Assembly (NCBI RefSeq): GCF_001672915.1
Contig: NZ_LZKR01000171.1
Span: 1-64,000, forward strand
Source: Mycobacterium sp. 1245805.9
GTDB taxonomy: Bacteria; Actinomycetota; Actinomycetes; Mycobacteriales; Mycobacteriaceae
Length of the DNA: 64,000 nt
Direction of reading: 5' to 3'
The notes under the pieces were generated by a model. That model was not told where the DNA came from. It searched no databases and saw only the letters and a list, made by a program, of their open reading frames with translations. A program made the translations under genes and the position numbers. Shown here piece after piece: positions 41,044-49,810 of the stretch (within the stretch, counting starts at the first letter, position 1; every line of letters starts with the position of its first letter).

Positions 41044-42468
41044 ATGCGCACCATCGAGGCCGACTACCTGGTCGTCGGCGCGGGCGCCATGGGGATGGCG
41101 TTCATCGACACGCTGGTCACCGAAACCGAGGCACGCGTGGTGCTGGTGGACCGCAACCATCAGCCGGGTGGGCACTGGACCATGGCCTACCCGTTCGTGC
41201 GGCTGCATCAGCCGTCGGCGTTCTACGGCGTCAACTCGCTGCCCCTGGGCAGCGACACGATCGACCAAGTCGGTTGGAACCAAGGGCTTTACGAGTTGGC
41301 GACCGCGGGCGAGGTCTGCGCCTACTACGACCACGTCATGCGCCAGCGGTTGCTGCCCACCGGGCGCGTCTCCTACTTCCCGATGAGCGAATACTCCGGT
41401 GACGGCCGGTTCACCACGCTGGCCGGGACCGACTACGCCGTCCACGTGACGCGCCGCATCGTCGACGCCACCTACATGCGCGTCGTGGTGCCCTCGATGC
41501 GGCCGCCGCCGTACCGGGTGGCGCCCGGCGTCGACTGCGTCGCGCCCAACGAGCTGCCCCGGCTGGCGGCCCGCCCCCGTTACGTCGTCGTCGGGGCCGG
41601 CAAGACCGGCATCGACGTGTGCCTGTGGCTGCTGGGCCAGGGCATCGCACCGGAGCGGCTGACGTGGATCATGCCGCGGGACTCGTGGTTGCTCGATCGC
41701 GCGACGCTGCAACCGGGATCGCCGTTCGCCGAGAAGATCAAGACCGCCGTCACCGCGCAGCTGCGGGCGATCCGCGACGCGGCGTCGGTCGACGACCTGT
41801 TCGCCCGCCTCGAGGAAGCCGGCGCGCTGCTGCGCCTCGACCCGGCGATCCGGCCGGCCATGTACCGCTGCGCGACCGTCACCCACGCCGAGTTGGAGCA
41901 GCTGCGGCGCATCACCGACGTGGTGCGCATGGGCCACCTGCTGCGCGCCGACGCCGGCGAGGCCGTCCTCGAGGGCGGCACCGTGCCCGTGGACGCCTCG
42001 GCGCTGTACGTCGACTGCACCGCCGACGGCGCCGAGAAGCGGCCCGCCACACCGATTTTCGACGGCCATGGCATCACGCTGCAAAGTGTGCGCGGCTGCC
42101 AGCAGGTGTTCAGCGCCGCGCTGGTCGCCCACGTCGAGGCCGCGTACCCCGACGACGCCGTGAAGAACGAGCTGTGCGACCCGTTGCCGCATCCCGACAC
42201 GGACCTGGACTGGCTGCGCATCACGCGGGCCTACTACCGCAATCAGCTGCGCTGGCTCGAGGACCCGCAGTTGACCGCCTGGCTCGCGGCGGCGCGCCTG
42301 GACGTCTTCGGCCGCCTGCTGGGCGACTCGCTGGCGCCCGCGTCGGCGAAGCCGCGGGTGCGGGAGAGGCTTCTGGGCATGGCCAAGTCGGCCCTGGCGG
42401 CCGCCGCCGCGAAACTGGACGAGCTGATGGCCCTGGAAGCCGACGCGTGTAACCCGGTCCGATATTGA
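41044..42468 (+). CDS. FAD/NAD(P)-binding oxidoreductase
   Basis: A 474-residue flavoprotein-like protein with two dinucleotide folds: YLVVGAGAMGMAFIDTL at the N-terminus followed by DRNHQPGGHW, and YVVVGAGKTGIDVCLWLL at about residues 180-197. This two-Rossmann layout fits flavin monooxygenase-like enzymes, but the fingerprint FxGxxxHxxxW was not seen, so activity is open. It lies 17 bases before the ECF sigma gene, so it may be in the same transcript. Confidence 0.8.
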   Translation: MRTIEADYLVVGAGAMGMAFIDTLVTETEARVVLVDRNHQPGGHWTMAYPFVRLHQPSAFYGVNSLPLGSDTIDQVGWNQGLYELATAGEVCAYYDHVMRQRLLPTGRVSYFPMSEYSGDGRFTTLAGTDYAVHVTRRIVDATYMRVVVPSMRPPPYRVAPGVDCVAPNELPRLAARPRYVVVGAGKTGIDVCLWLLGQGIAPERLTWIMPRDSWLLDRATLQPGSPFAEKIKTAVTAQLRAIRDAASVDDLFARLEEAGALLRLDPAIRPAMYRCATVTHAELEQLRRITDVVRMGHLLRADAGEAVLEGGTVPVDASALYVDCTADGAEKRPATPIFDGHGITLQSVRGCQQVFSAALVAHVEAAYPDDAVKNELCDPLPHPDTDLDWLRITRAYYRNQLRWLEDPQLTAWLAAARLDVFGRLLGDSLAPASAKPRVRERLLGMAKSALAAAAAKLDELMALEADACNPVRY

Positions 42469-42485
42469 ATCGGTGAAGGAGGACC

Positions 42486-43043
42486 GTGGCGGCGCAAAAC
42501 GACCCCAAGGAACCGCTAGTCTCGCGACCGCTGCGCGCGGTGCCCGACAGCGGTTTTGAAAGCTATCCCGACTGGGAAGCGGTGTACTCCGACAATGCGT
42601 CGTGGGTGTACCGCACGCTGTTCGCGCGGGTGGGCAACCGCGCCGACGCCGAGGACCTCACCGCCGAGGTGTTTCTGGCGGCGCTGCGGCCGCTGCGCCT
42701 GACGGCGACCGTCGGCGAGGTGCGCGCCTACCTGCGGGCCACGGCCAGGACGGTGCTGGCCGCGCACTGGCGCGAGACCATGGGCCGGGAGATAACCTCG
42801 ATCGACGACATCGAACAACCCCCCGAGAGCGAGGAAGCGATCAGCACCGCGCCCCAGCGCGTCGCGCGGGTTCTCGACGGTCTGCCGGACCGGTATCGCC
42901 AGATACTCGAAAGTCGTTTCCTGCAAGGAAACTCGATCAAGGACTCCGCCGCCGCGCTTGGGATCAGCGTCGCCAACGCCAAGGTGCTGCAGCACCGCGC
43001 CCTGCGGCTGGCGGCGCAGGTCAACGATGGAGGTCCACGATGA
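42486..43043 (+). CDS. ECF-type RNA polymerase sigma factor
   Basis: A 185-residue ECF sigma factor. Region 2 holds WVYRTLFARVGNRADAEDLT and AEVFLAAL; region 4 holds LPDRYRQILESRFLQGNSIK and AAALGISVANAKVLQHRAL. GTG 42486 follows AAGGAGGA. The next gene overlaps by ATGA and encodes a membrane Rieske protein with a cytosolic N-terminal domain, which may be its anti-sigma partner. It is not one of the named M. tuberculosis sigma factors that I can recognise. Confidence 0.88.
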   Translation: MAAQNDPKEPLVSRPLRAVPDSGFESYPDWEAVYSDNASWVYRTLFARVGNRADAEDLTAEVFLAALRPLRLTATVGEVRAYLRATARTVLAAHWRETMGREITSIDDIEQPPESEEAISTAPQRVARVLDGLPDRYRQILESRFLQGNSIKDSAAALGISVANAKVLQHRALRLAAQVNDGGPR

Positions 43044-43726
43044 ACGCGCGAGGGATGCGGCGCTATGTCGATGACCTGTTGCGGGGGCGCCGCCCGAAGC
43101 CGTTTGCGCCCGACGACTTCGAGGCGGCGCAGATCCGCACGGCGATCGAGCTGCGGGCGGCGGGGCAGGCGGACGCCGAGCCGCGCCAGGAGTTCCTCGC
43201 CGACCTGCACCGGCGCCTGGCGGAGCAGATGGACGGCGCGCCGGCGCCGGTGCCCAAGCAGAGCACCACGCGCCGACAGGTCATCGTGGGCACGTCGGCC
43301 GCCGCGGCCGCCGCGGCCGCCGCGGTGTCCATCGATCGTGCCCTGATCGGCAGCCCCGCGCAGGGCCCCGCGGTCGCGGGTGAGTTGACGCCCAACGACG
43401 GCAGCTGGCAGCGCGTCGCGTCGAGCGCGGAGGTGCCCGACGGCGTCATGCATCCGTTCGACCTCGGCTCGGTCAGCGGGTTCGTCCACCGCGTCGACGG
43501 CAAGCCCCAGGCCATCTCCGGCGTCTGCACCCATCAGGGCTGCCGGCTCTGGTTCGACGCACAGGACGACGCGCTGCACTGCCCGTGCCACACCACGTCG
43601 TTCTCGCCCAGCGGGCAGGTGCGTACCCATCAGCTGCCGATCGCCCCAAAGCCCTTGCCCGAGCTGATGGTTCGCGAGATCGACGGCGTGATCGAGGTAT
43701 TCGCCCCGCCGCGTCGCGACGTGTAA
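43040..43726 (+). CDS. Tat/membrane-anchored Rieske [2Fe-2S] protein, possible anti-sigma factor
   Basis: A 228-residue protein in three parts: a charged helical N-terminal domain (1-70), TTRRQ followed by an Ala-rich membrane segment (81-98), and an extracytoplasmic Rieske domain. Cluster ligands are C163/H165 (CTHQGC) and C181/H184 (CPCH); C168 and C183 form the usual disulfide pair. A cytosolic N-domain, one membrane pass and a redox outer domain is the topology of an anti-sigma factor, and the gene is coupled to an ECF sigma gene. An electron-transfer role with the cupredoxin is the alternative. Confidence 0.85.
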   Translation: MNARGMRRYVDDLLRGRRPKPFAPDDFEAAQIRTAIELRAAGQADAEPRQEFLADLHRRLAEQMDGAPAPVPKQSTTRRQVIVGTSAAAAAAAAAVSIDRALIGSPAQGPAVAGELTPNDGSWQRVASSAEVPDGVMHPFDLGSVSGFVHRVDGKPQAISGVCTHQGCRLWFDAQDDALHCPCHTTSFSPSGQVRTHQLPIAPKPLPELMVREIDGVIEVFAPPRRDV

Positions 43727-43747
43727 CCCGCCGCCATATCTCTTGGC

Positions 43748-44176
43748 ATGAACATCGCCAAGCTTCGAAAACATGCGGTCGCGGCGTCGGCCGTCGGGGT
43801 GCTGCTGGCCGGCTGCTCGTCGTCGCCGCCCGCCGCGCAGGCGCCGTCGGTGACCTTCGGATCGAATGCCAGCGGCACGCCGGGGATGAGCACGGCGCCG
43901 GTGACGGGGTCGCCGGCCGCGGCCGACGGCGACGCGGTCACGATCGACAACTTCGCGTTCGCGCCGGCCACCCTGACCGTCAAGGCCGGCAGCACCGTCA
44001 CGTGGACCAACAAAGACGAGGAACCGCACACGGTCGCCGCGGCCGACGGGTCGTTCAAGTCGCCCGGGATGGGGACGGGTGCGACCTTCTCGCACACCTT
44101 TCCCACCGCGGGGAAGTTCGACTACGTCTGCTCGATTCACCCGATGATGCACGGCACCGTGGTGGTGACGGGATGA
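43748..44176 (+). CDS. Cupredoxin (amicyanin/plastocyanin-like) lipoprotein
   Basis: A 142-residue secreted blue-copper protein. The lipobox LLAGC at about residues 19-23 follows a basic n-region and hydrophobic helix, so it is a lipoprotein. A Ser/Pro/Ala linker leads to the cupredoxin barrel with copper ligands: His in EEPHTV, then Cys, His and Met in YVCSIHPMMHG. It probably carries electrons at the cell surface, with the neighbouring Rieske protein as a plausible partner. Confidence 0.92.
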   Translation: MNIAKLRKHAVAASAVGVLLAGCSSSPPAAQAPSVTFGSNASGTPGMSTAPVTGSPAAADGDAVTIDNFAFAPATLTVKAGSTVTWTNKDEEPHTVAAADGSFKSPGMGTGATFSHTFPTAGKFDYVCSIHPMMHGTVVVTG

Positions 44177-45099
44177 ACGATCCGAACACCATGACGCGCC
44201 GCCAGCTCATCCGGCACTCGGCGTGGTTCGGCGCGGCGGTCGGCTTCGCCGTCGTCGGCGGCGAGGTCATCTCGCACGTCGCCGGGACGGCGTCGGCGTC
44301 GCACACCGGCGCTCGGCCCACGCTGCGCTTCGCCCAGGTGAGCGACAGCCACATCGGCTTTTCCGGCCCGCCCAACCCGGACGTCGCCGGCACCTTCGGC
44401 CACGCGATCGATCAGCTCAACGGCCTCGGCTACACACCGGATTTCGTCATCCACACCGGCGACCTCACCCACCTGTCGACCCCCGCGCAGTTCGACCAGG
44501 TCAAGCAGATGCTGACCAAGGTGCAATCGCCGCATGTGTTCACGGTGCCCGGCGAACACGATTCGGTCGACGACGCGGGGCAGAAGTACCGCAGCGTGTT
44601 CGGTGCGGGGACCCGCGGCGACGGGTGGTACAGCTTCGACGTCGCCGGTGTGCACGTGATCGCGCTGGTGAACACCCTGAACCTGAAGAAGCTCGGGCAT
44701 CTTGGCGTCGACCAGCTGGAGTTCGTCGAGAAGGACGTCGCGGGGTTGTCCAGCGATACGCCCATCATCGTGTTCAGCCACATCCCGTTGTTCGCGATGT
44801 ACCCGGACTGGGGCTGGGGCACCGACGACGCCACCCAGGCGTTGAGCTACCTGAGCCGGTTCTCGTCGGTAACCTGCCTCAACGGGCATGTGCACCAACT
44901 GTTTTCCAAGACGGAGGGCAACGTCACGTTCTACAGCGGGACGACGACCGCCTACCCGCTGCCCCACCCCGGTGACGGGCCGGCGCCCAAGCCGATCACG
45001 CTGCCGGCGGGCAAGTTGCACGACGCCCTGGGGATCCGCGAGGTCAACTACACCAAGGGCCAGGCCGCCCTCGCACTGAAAGAGACCAAGCTGCAATGA
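44173..45099 (+). CDS. Tat-exported metallophosphoesterase
   Basis: A 308-residue calcineurin-like phosphoesterase. The N-terminus has a Tat motif (TRRQLIR) and hydrophobic stretch ending at ASA. Metal-ligand motifs: DSHIGF, GDLTH, a GNHD variant read as GEHD, FSHIPLF and NGHVHQL. The N-to-E change in GEHD is notable since the Asn normally helps bind metal. The substrate is unknown; phosphodiesters or phosphate lipids are possible. It overlaps the cupredoxin stop (ATGA). Confidence 0.9.
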   Translation: MNDPNTMTRRQLIRHSAWFGAAVGFAVVGGEVISHVAGTASASHTGARPTLRFAQVSDSHIGFSGPPNPDVAGTFGHAIDQLNGLGYTPDFVIHTGDLTHLSTPAQFDQVKQMLTKVQSPHVFTVPGEHDSVDDAGQKYRSVFGAGTRGDGWYSFDVAGVHVIALVNTLNLKKLGHLGVDQLEFVEKDVAGLSSDTPIIVFSHIPLFAMYPDWGWGTDDATQALSYLSRFSSVTCLNGHVHQLFSKTEGNVTFYSGTTTAYPLPHPGDGPAPKPITLPAGKLHDALGIREVNYTKGQAALALKETKLQ

Positions 45100-45518
45100 A
45101 AATCTTCCTCCGGCTGGCGCTGGCCGCGTCCCTGGCCGTCAGCGCCTTCAGCCACGCCTACCTGTATGTCCACGGCTACCAGCACATCCCGATGATCGGC
45201 ACCAGCTTCCTGATCCAAGCCAGCGTCTCGTTCTCGCTGGCCCTGCTGGTGGCCGCGGGCGGTCCGTGGTGGGTGGAGTGGTCGGCCGCCGCGTTGGCGG
45301 GCGGATCCCTGGTCGCCTTCGCGCTGTCGAGAACCGTTGGGCTCTTTGGCTTCACCGAGCGCGGGTGGGACCCCGCGCCGCATGCGGCACTGTCCGTGGT
45401 CTCCGAAGCGCTGTGCGTGCTGCTGTGGGCGGTTGCCTTGACCGGGGCGCTCCGGCCAAGGCGCAATTTTACGGGCCTTGCTGATCGAAGACTGTCGTCC
45501 CTTGGCCTGCCGGGCTGA
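45096..45518 (+). CDS. Small integral membrane protein
   Basis: A 140-residue protein with four hydrophobic segments (about 3-25, 33-53, 58-78 and 95-118), His-containing loops (SHAYLYVHGYQHIP) and an Arg-rich tail. No family is recognised. It overlaps the phosphoesterase by 4 bases and is the last gene of the redox operon. Its 3' end overlaps the convergent PE gene by 50 bases. Histidines near the membrane might bind heme or metal, which is speculation. Confidence 0.75.
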   Translation: MKIFLRLALAASLAVSAFSHAYLYVHGYQHIPMIGTSFLIQASVSFSLALLVAAGGPWWVEWSAAALAGGSLVAFALSRTVGLFGFTERGWDPAPHAALSVVSEALCVLLWAVALTGALRPRRNFTGLADRRLSSLGLPG

Positions 45519-47250
45519 ACGACATATAGATGGGCATCTGCGTGTAGGGGTAATTGCCGCTGTTGAAATCGACAGTGATGCCTGGAGCGATATTGACGCC
45601 TTGAATGGTGTACGGGGTGTACACGGTCCCGGTGGTGCTGGTGATCGTCTGCGTGTAGAGCGTCGTCACCTCACCTGGCGCGGTTTGGACGCCGACGGTG
45701 AGCGACGTTCCGACGGGTATGTCGGCGCCGAGCGGCTGGTTGGGGAATAGGGAAGCGGGAACGAATCCGCTCGCGCCGCCCGAATCGATGAGGCCGGTGA
45801 TGGGCTGCCACGTATTTCCACCATCGAGCGATAGCGTCAGTCCGGTGCCGAAGGGCACTCCGGGAACAGAGGCGAAGCCCGGTAGAGGATTGGGTCCGAA
45901 CTCGAAATAATGCCGGGGCTGGTTGATGAGGAGGCCCTGATTGAGCGGGTCCGGCAACGCCTGCAGGGAGGTGGTGGGGAAATCGCCCTTGGCGAACGAA
46001 TTTTCTCCGACGCCGATCAGGGCCCGCCATTGGTTCTGCGGGACTGTGGTGGTGATGCCTTGGTTGGTGGTCGTTTCGTTCGTGACAACGCCAATCGTGG
46101 TGGGATGGGTGATTATCCCATTGCCGAAATTCAGCTCGCCGTAGTACAGGTCGTAGGTGTCGGTCCGGGTATACGGGCCCGTGCCGAAGGAGACGGTTTT
46201 ATTTGTTGCGATCGGGGCGCCGAGGGCCGCTACATTGACGTATTGCTTTGGCACCAAGGTGTAGGTGGCACCCGAGTCAACCGTCGCCCACACGGGTGTG
46301 CCGCCCTCTACGGTGACTTCGAAGCGCGGTTTGTTGACATTCATCTGGAGGTCGACGATGGGGTCGCCGCCAGGTGCGCCGGTGGCGCCGGAGTGGCCGA
46401 ATTCGCCGCCGGTACCGCCGTGGCCGCCGGCACCCGAGAGGACGCCGCCCTGGCCGCCGGCGCCGCCGTTGCCGACCCACAGCCCGCCGTTGCCGCCGGT
46501 GCCGCCCTGGCCGGCTCCCAGCATGGTGCCCGTGCCGGTCGGTGTGGCGGGGCCCGGTTCGCCGCCGAGGCCGCCGGTGCCCCCGGCGCCGAACCAGTGT
46601 GCGCTGCCTCCGGTCCCGCCCGGGGCGGTGGGTCCGCCGATGCCACCGGCGCCGCCGTTGCCCCACAGCCAGCCCCCGGCGCCGCCGGTCCCTCCCGGCG
46701 CGGCCCAGCCGCCCATGCCGCCGGTGCCGCCCCTGCCGATCAGTCCGGCCGGACCGCCGGCCCCGCCGGGCACCCCGAGCGCGATGCTGTCCCCACCGTT
46801 TCCGCCGTTGCCCCACAGGATTCCGCCGGCCCCACCGGGTGTTCCCACTCCCTCGGCGGTGGTGGTTCCGTTGGCGCCGTTGCCGATCAGCGGGCGCCCC
46901 AGGAGCGTGTCGGTCGGCGCGTTAATCAGGTCCAGGGCGTCCTTCTCGAGGGCCCGCAGCGGCGCCGCGAACGCGCGCTCGGTGCCCGCGTACGCGCCCG
47001 CGCCCGCCTGGAGAGTCCGCACCAACCCGGTGTGAAACGCCGCGGCCTGCGCGCTGAGTGCCTGATATGCCGAGCCGTGCTGGGAGAACAGTGCCGCGAT
47101 GGCCGTCGACACCTCGTCTTCGGCGGCGGCCAGCAGCCCCGTCGTGGACGTGGCCGCGGCCACCTGGGCCGCACTGATCGTCGAGCCGAGGCTCTCCAAA
47201 CTTGTTGCGGCGTCGGTCACCAATTCGGGAACCGCGATCACAAACGACAT
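45469..47250 (-). CDS. PE-PGRS protein with PecA-like aspartic protease domain (copy 1)
   Basis: A 593-residue secreted PE protein. The PE domain is at 1-95 (MSFVIAVPELVTDAATSLES), followed by a linker with GRPLIGNGANG. A Gly-rich PGRS of GGxGG repeats spans about 130-295. The C-terminal domain is a retropepsin-like aspartic protease with two catalytic-type loops, VDSGATYT and IDSGGASG. Such domains process PE_PGRS and other type VII substrates in M. marinum (PecA). The start is set by the PE N-terminus and GGAGGG eight bases before it; the longer frame upstream is not PE-like. Confidence 0.9.
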   Translation of the reverse strand: MSFVIAVPELVTDAATSLESLGSTISAAQVAAATSTTGLLAAAEDEVSTAIAALFSQHGSAYQALSAQAAAFHTGLVRTLQAGAGAYAGTERAFAAPLRALEKDALDLINAPTDTLLGRPLIGNGANGTTTAEGVGTPGGAGGILWGNGGNGGDSIALGVPGGAGGPAGLIGRGGTGGMGGWAAPGGTGGAGGWLWGNGGAGGIGGPTAPGGTGGSAHWFGAGGTGGLGGEPGPATPTGTGTMLGAGQGGTGGNGGLWVGNGGAGGQGGVLSGAGGHGGTGGEFGHSGATGAPGGDPIVDLQMNVNKPRFEVTVEGGTPVWATVDSGATYTLVPKQYVNVAALGAPIATNKTVSFGTGPYTRTDTYDLYYGELNFGNGIITHPTTIGVVTNETTTNQGITTTVPQNQWRALIGVGENSFAKGDFPTTSLQALPDPLNQGLLINQPRHYFEFGPNPLPGFASVPGVPFGTGLTLSLDGGNTWQPITGLIDSGGASGFVPASLFPNQPLGADIPVGTSLTVGVQTAPGEVTTLYTQTITSTTGTVYTPYTIQGVNIAPGITVDFNSGNYPYTQMPIYMSFSPAGQGTTVFDQQGP

Positions 47251-47516
47251 CCAACCCTCCAGCAGTAGCCAAGGCATAAGGTCGCGGGCCCGATGTGCGA
47301 CATGCGGACAATAGCAGTCCTCGTCGCGGAAGCGTTTATTTTCAACGCATTTAAGTATCGAAGGTCATTGTCCCGAAACCGGTTGGGCTGTAGGAGAAGT
47401 AGATCGGATGCTGGAGGAACGGCGCGATCCCGGTGTTGAAGAAACCCCCCAGTAAACTCGACGCGACGCTCGCCTGTTGTGCCCCGACCGTCGTGGTGTA
47501 CAGCAGCGTCGTCACG
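46863..47516. repeat. Duplicated segment, left copy
   Basis: The PE-domain end of copy 1, its upstream region and the 3' end of the downstream pseudogene are nearly identical to 49433-50075, about 2.57 kb to the right. The matched part includes the 5' region of the PE genes, the intergenic promoter and the PecA C-terminus. It marks a tandem duplication; outer limits are approximate. Confidence 0.75.
47330..47343 (-). promoter_or_regulatory. Conserved upstream element of PE copy 1
   Basis: On the minus strand this reads GAAAATAAACGCTT, 80 bases before the start codon. The same element (one base different in copy 3) lies 82-83 bases before the other two PE-PecA genes. A TATTGT (complement of 47308-47313) follows it and could be the -10. 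Confidence 0.45.
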
Positions 47517-47923
47517 GGGCTGGTGCTCGGCGGGCCGCCGGGATTGACCCCGACGCCCAGAATGGCGGGCAGCTGTGCGGTCGAATACGCGACGCCATTC
47601 AGGATCGCGGAGGTGACGACGGCGACGGTGGCCGGCGCGGTGACAATCCCGTTGCCGAAATTCACTGTGTCGACTAGGTTTTGAAGTTCTCGATCAGCTG
47701 GTTGCCGGGTTCGCCGTAGGTGACGCTGCCTTGCCCGGCCACCGCGCCGAGGCTCTGCGTGTTCACGTCTTGCGGCGGCAGAATAGCCCCCTGGACCCGG
47801 TGTCCACGATTGCGGGCACCGTTGGCCCGCCGCCGACCGACACGCTCGCGTAGAGGTCTTGGCCCTGCAATTGGATCGGACCGTGGCCGGGCCCGGCGCT
47901 TTGCCGCCGCCTCCTAGGCCGGG
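47351..47923 (-). pseudogene. Broken PecA-like protease gene (5' deleted)
   Basis: The strand encodes the PecA protease core in pieces. LQGQDLYASVSVGGGPTVP and VDTGSRG are followed by a one-base loss and a frameshift. PPQDVNTQSLGAVAGQGSV then runs in a second frame to a stop near 47675. VNFGNGIVTAPATVAVVTS and the C-terminus GTMTFDT continue in a third. Compared with copy 3, about 100 codons including the second catalytic DSG are missing between STSPVT and TLLYTTTV. The PE and PGRS parts are absent. It is a remnant produced by the tandem duplication. The right limit is approximate. Confidence 0.8.
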
Positions 47924-49810
47924 TCACGGCTGATCGAAATAGATCGTCCCCTGACCGTTCGGGCTGTATGAGAAGTAGATCGGAATCTGCTTGAAGATAT
48001 AGTTTCCAGTGTTGAAGAACCCGGGGTCGGCGGGGGGAACAACATTCTGGGCCACGGTGACCTGCATCGAATCCGCGGCCAGCGTCTCTGTGTAGAGCGG
48101 CTGGTTGATGCCTTGGATACTGACCTGAATAGTCGTTCCCTGCGGCAGGTACTGGCCGGGGGTGTAGCCGGGGACGATGTCTTGCGGGATGTTGCCGCCA
48201 TTGCCTCCGGTATCGACAATGGCATCGGTGAGAGGTTGGAGCGGCCCGCCGTTCACCGACACCTGCAAGGCGTTGGTGAACGGCGCCCCCGTAATCGAGG
48301 CGAACGCGGTTCCCGGGTTGGAGCCGAATTGCACAAACGGATGCGCCGTGGCCTCGTTGACGAACACACCCTGACCGAGGACACCCGGCAACTGCTGTAC
48401 GGGACTGGTGGTGAAATATGGGGAATCTTGCGTATTGGCTCCCACACCGAGGACGATTTCGGTCGGCGTGTGGGGCACCTCGTTGCGCGTCTCGGCGGTG
48501 ATGACGCCGATGGTCATCGGCTTGCTGACGATTCCGTTCCCGAAGTTCAGCGACGCGGTGTACGGGGTGTAGGTGTCGACCGTTCTGTCTTCCGGCGGGC
48601 CGAAGGAATAGGTCCGCGACGGGCCGATCGGGTTCCCGAGGGACTGCATGTTGACATCGGCCTGTGGGAAGAGGGCGGCGGTGGACCCGGTGTCGAGCAA
48701 CGCCTGCACGGTCGGTCCGTCGTTGACGGCGACCGCTACCGTGGGCCGCCCGACACCCCCGTTGACACCGTTCAAGGCGATGCTGGCCTGGCCGCCTCCG
48801 GCGCCCACCGTGCCGGAGTGGCCGAAGAATTGGCCGCCGGGGCCGCCGGTGCCGCCGGCGCCGGTGATCACCCCGCCGGTCCCGCCGGCGCCGCCGTTGC
48901 CGGCCAGATGCCCGCCGGCACCGCCGATCCCGCCGTTGGCGAAGGCGCCACCGATTCCGCCGGCGCCGCCGTTGCCGAGCCACTGCGCGTTGCCGCCGGT
49001 GCCGCCGTTCGCGAATGGGCCGCCCGTGCCGCCGAAACCGCCGTCGCCCCATAGCAAGCCGCCGGTGCCCCCGGTCCCGCCGCTGCCGCCGGGGCCGCCC
49101 GCGGCGCCGGTGTTGAATGTCCCGCCCTGGCCGCCCATGCCGCCGTGGCCGAAGAACAGCGCGTTGCCGCCGGCACCGCCGGTCCCGGTCGGCCCGCCGA
49201 GACCCCCGACGCCGCCGTTGCCCCACAGCAAGCCGCCGGTGCCCCCGGTCCCGCCGGACCCGCCGAAGCCGCCCATCCCGCCGGTGCCGCCGGAGCCCAG
49301 CAAGCCGGCCGGACCGCCGGCACCGCCGGGCGCGCCGGCGGCGAAGCTGGCGCCGCCGTGACCGCCGTTGCCCCACAGGATTCCACCGGGCCCGCCGGCC
49401 GAACCCACGCCTTGGTCACTGGTGGTGCCGTCGACACCGTTGCCGATCAGCGGGCGCCCCAATGTCAGCTCGGTGGGCGTGTTGATCGCGGTGAGGACGT
49501 CCTGCTCGAGGGTCTGCAGCGACGCGGCGCTGGTGGTCTCGGCGGCGGCGTAGGCGCCCGCGCCCGCATTGAGGGTCTGCACCAGCTGGGCGTGGAATGC
49601 CGCGGCCTGCGTGCTGAGTGCCTGATATGCCGTGGCGTGCTGGGAGAACAGTGCCGCGATGGCCGTCGACACCTCGTCTTCGGCGGCGGCCAGCAGCCCC
49701 GTCGTGGGCGTGGCCGCGGCCGCCTGGGCCGCAGTGATCGTCGAGCCGAGGCTCTCCAAACTTGTTGCGGCGTCGGTCACCAATTCGGGAACCGCGATCA
49801 CGAACGACAT
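47924..49810 (-). CDS. PE-PGRS protein with PecA-like aspartic protease domain (copy 2)
   Basis: A 628-residue paralog. PE domain 1-95 is almost identical to copy 1. The PGRS (about 130-365) has GGTGGTGG-type repeats. The protease domain begins around VGRPTVAVAVNDGPTVQ with DTGSTAALFP as the first catalytic loop and IVDTGGNGGN as the second. The second motif has DTG rather than DSG. ATG at complement 49810 is preceded by GGAG. It is secreted through a type VII (ESX-5-like) system by family precedent. Confidence 0.9.
   Translation of the reverse strand: MSFVIAVPELVTDAATSLESLGSTITAAQAAAATPTTGLLAAAEDEVSTAIAALFSQHATAYQALSTQAAAFHAQLVQTLNAGAGAYAAAETTSAASLQTLEQDVLTAINTPTELTLGRPLIGNGVDGTTSDQGVGSAGGPGGILWGNGGHGGASFAAGAPGGAGGPAGLLGSGGTGGMGGFGGSGGTGGTGGLLWGNGGVGGLGGPTGTGGAGGNALFFGHGGMGGQGGTFNTGAAGGPGGSGGTGGTGGLLWGDGGFGGTGGPFANGGTGGNAQWLGNGGAGGIGGAFANGGIGGAGGHLAGNGGAGGTGGVITGAGGTGGPGGQFFGHSGTVGAGGGQASIALNGVNGGVGRPTVAVAVNDGPTVQALLDTGSTAALFPQADVNMQSLGNPIGPSRTYSFGPPEDRTVDTYTPYTASLNFGNGIVSKPMTIGVITAETRNEVPHTPTEIVLGVGANTQDSPYFTTSPVQQLPGVLGQGVFVNEATAHPFVQFGSNPGTAFASITGAPFTNALQVSVNGGPLQPLTDAIVDTGGNGGNIPQDIVPGYTPGQYLPQGTTIQVSIQGINQPLYTETLAADSMQVTVAQNVVPPADPGFFNTGNYIFKQIPIYFSYSPNGQGTIYFDQP

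Noticed and set aside
47763..49376. A 537-codon Arg-rich open frame on the minus strand
   Set aside because: It is the out-of-frame reading of the Gly-rich PGRS of PE copy 2 and has no PE start. Only its last few codons lie in the pseudogene.
46380..49400. CRISPR-like regular short repeats
   Set aside because: They are the GGC/GGN codon repeats of PGRS domains, with no spacers and no cas genes.
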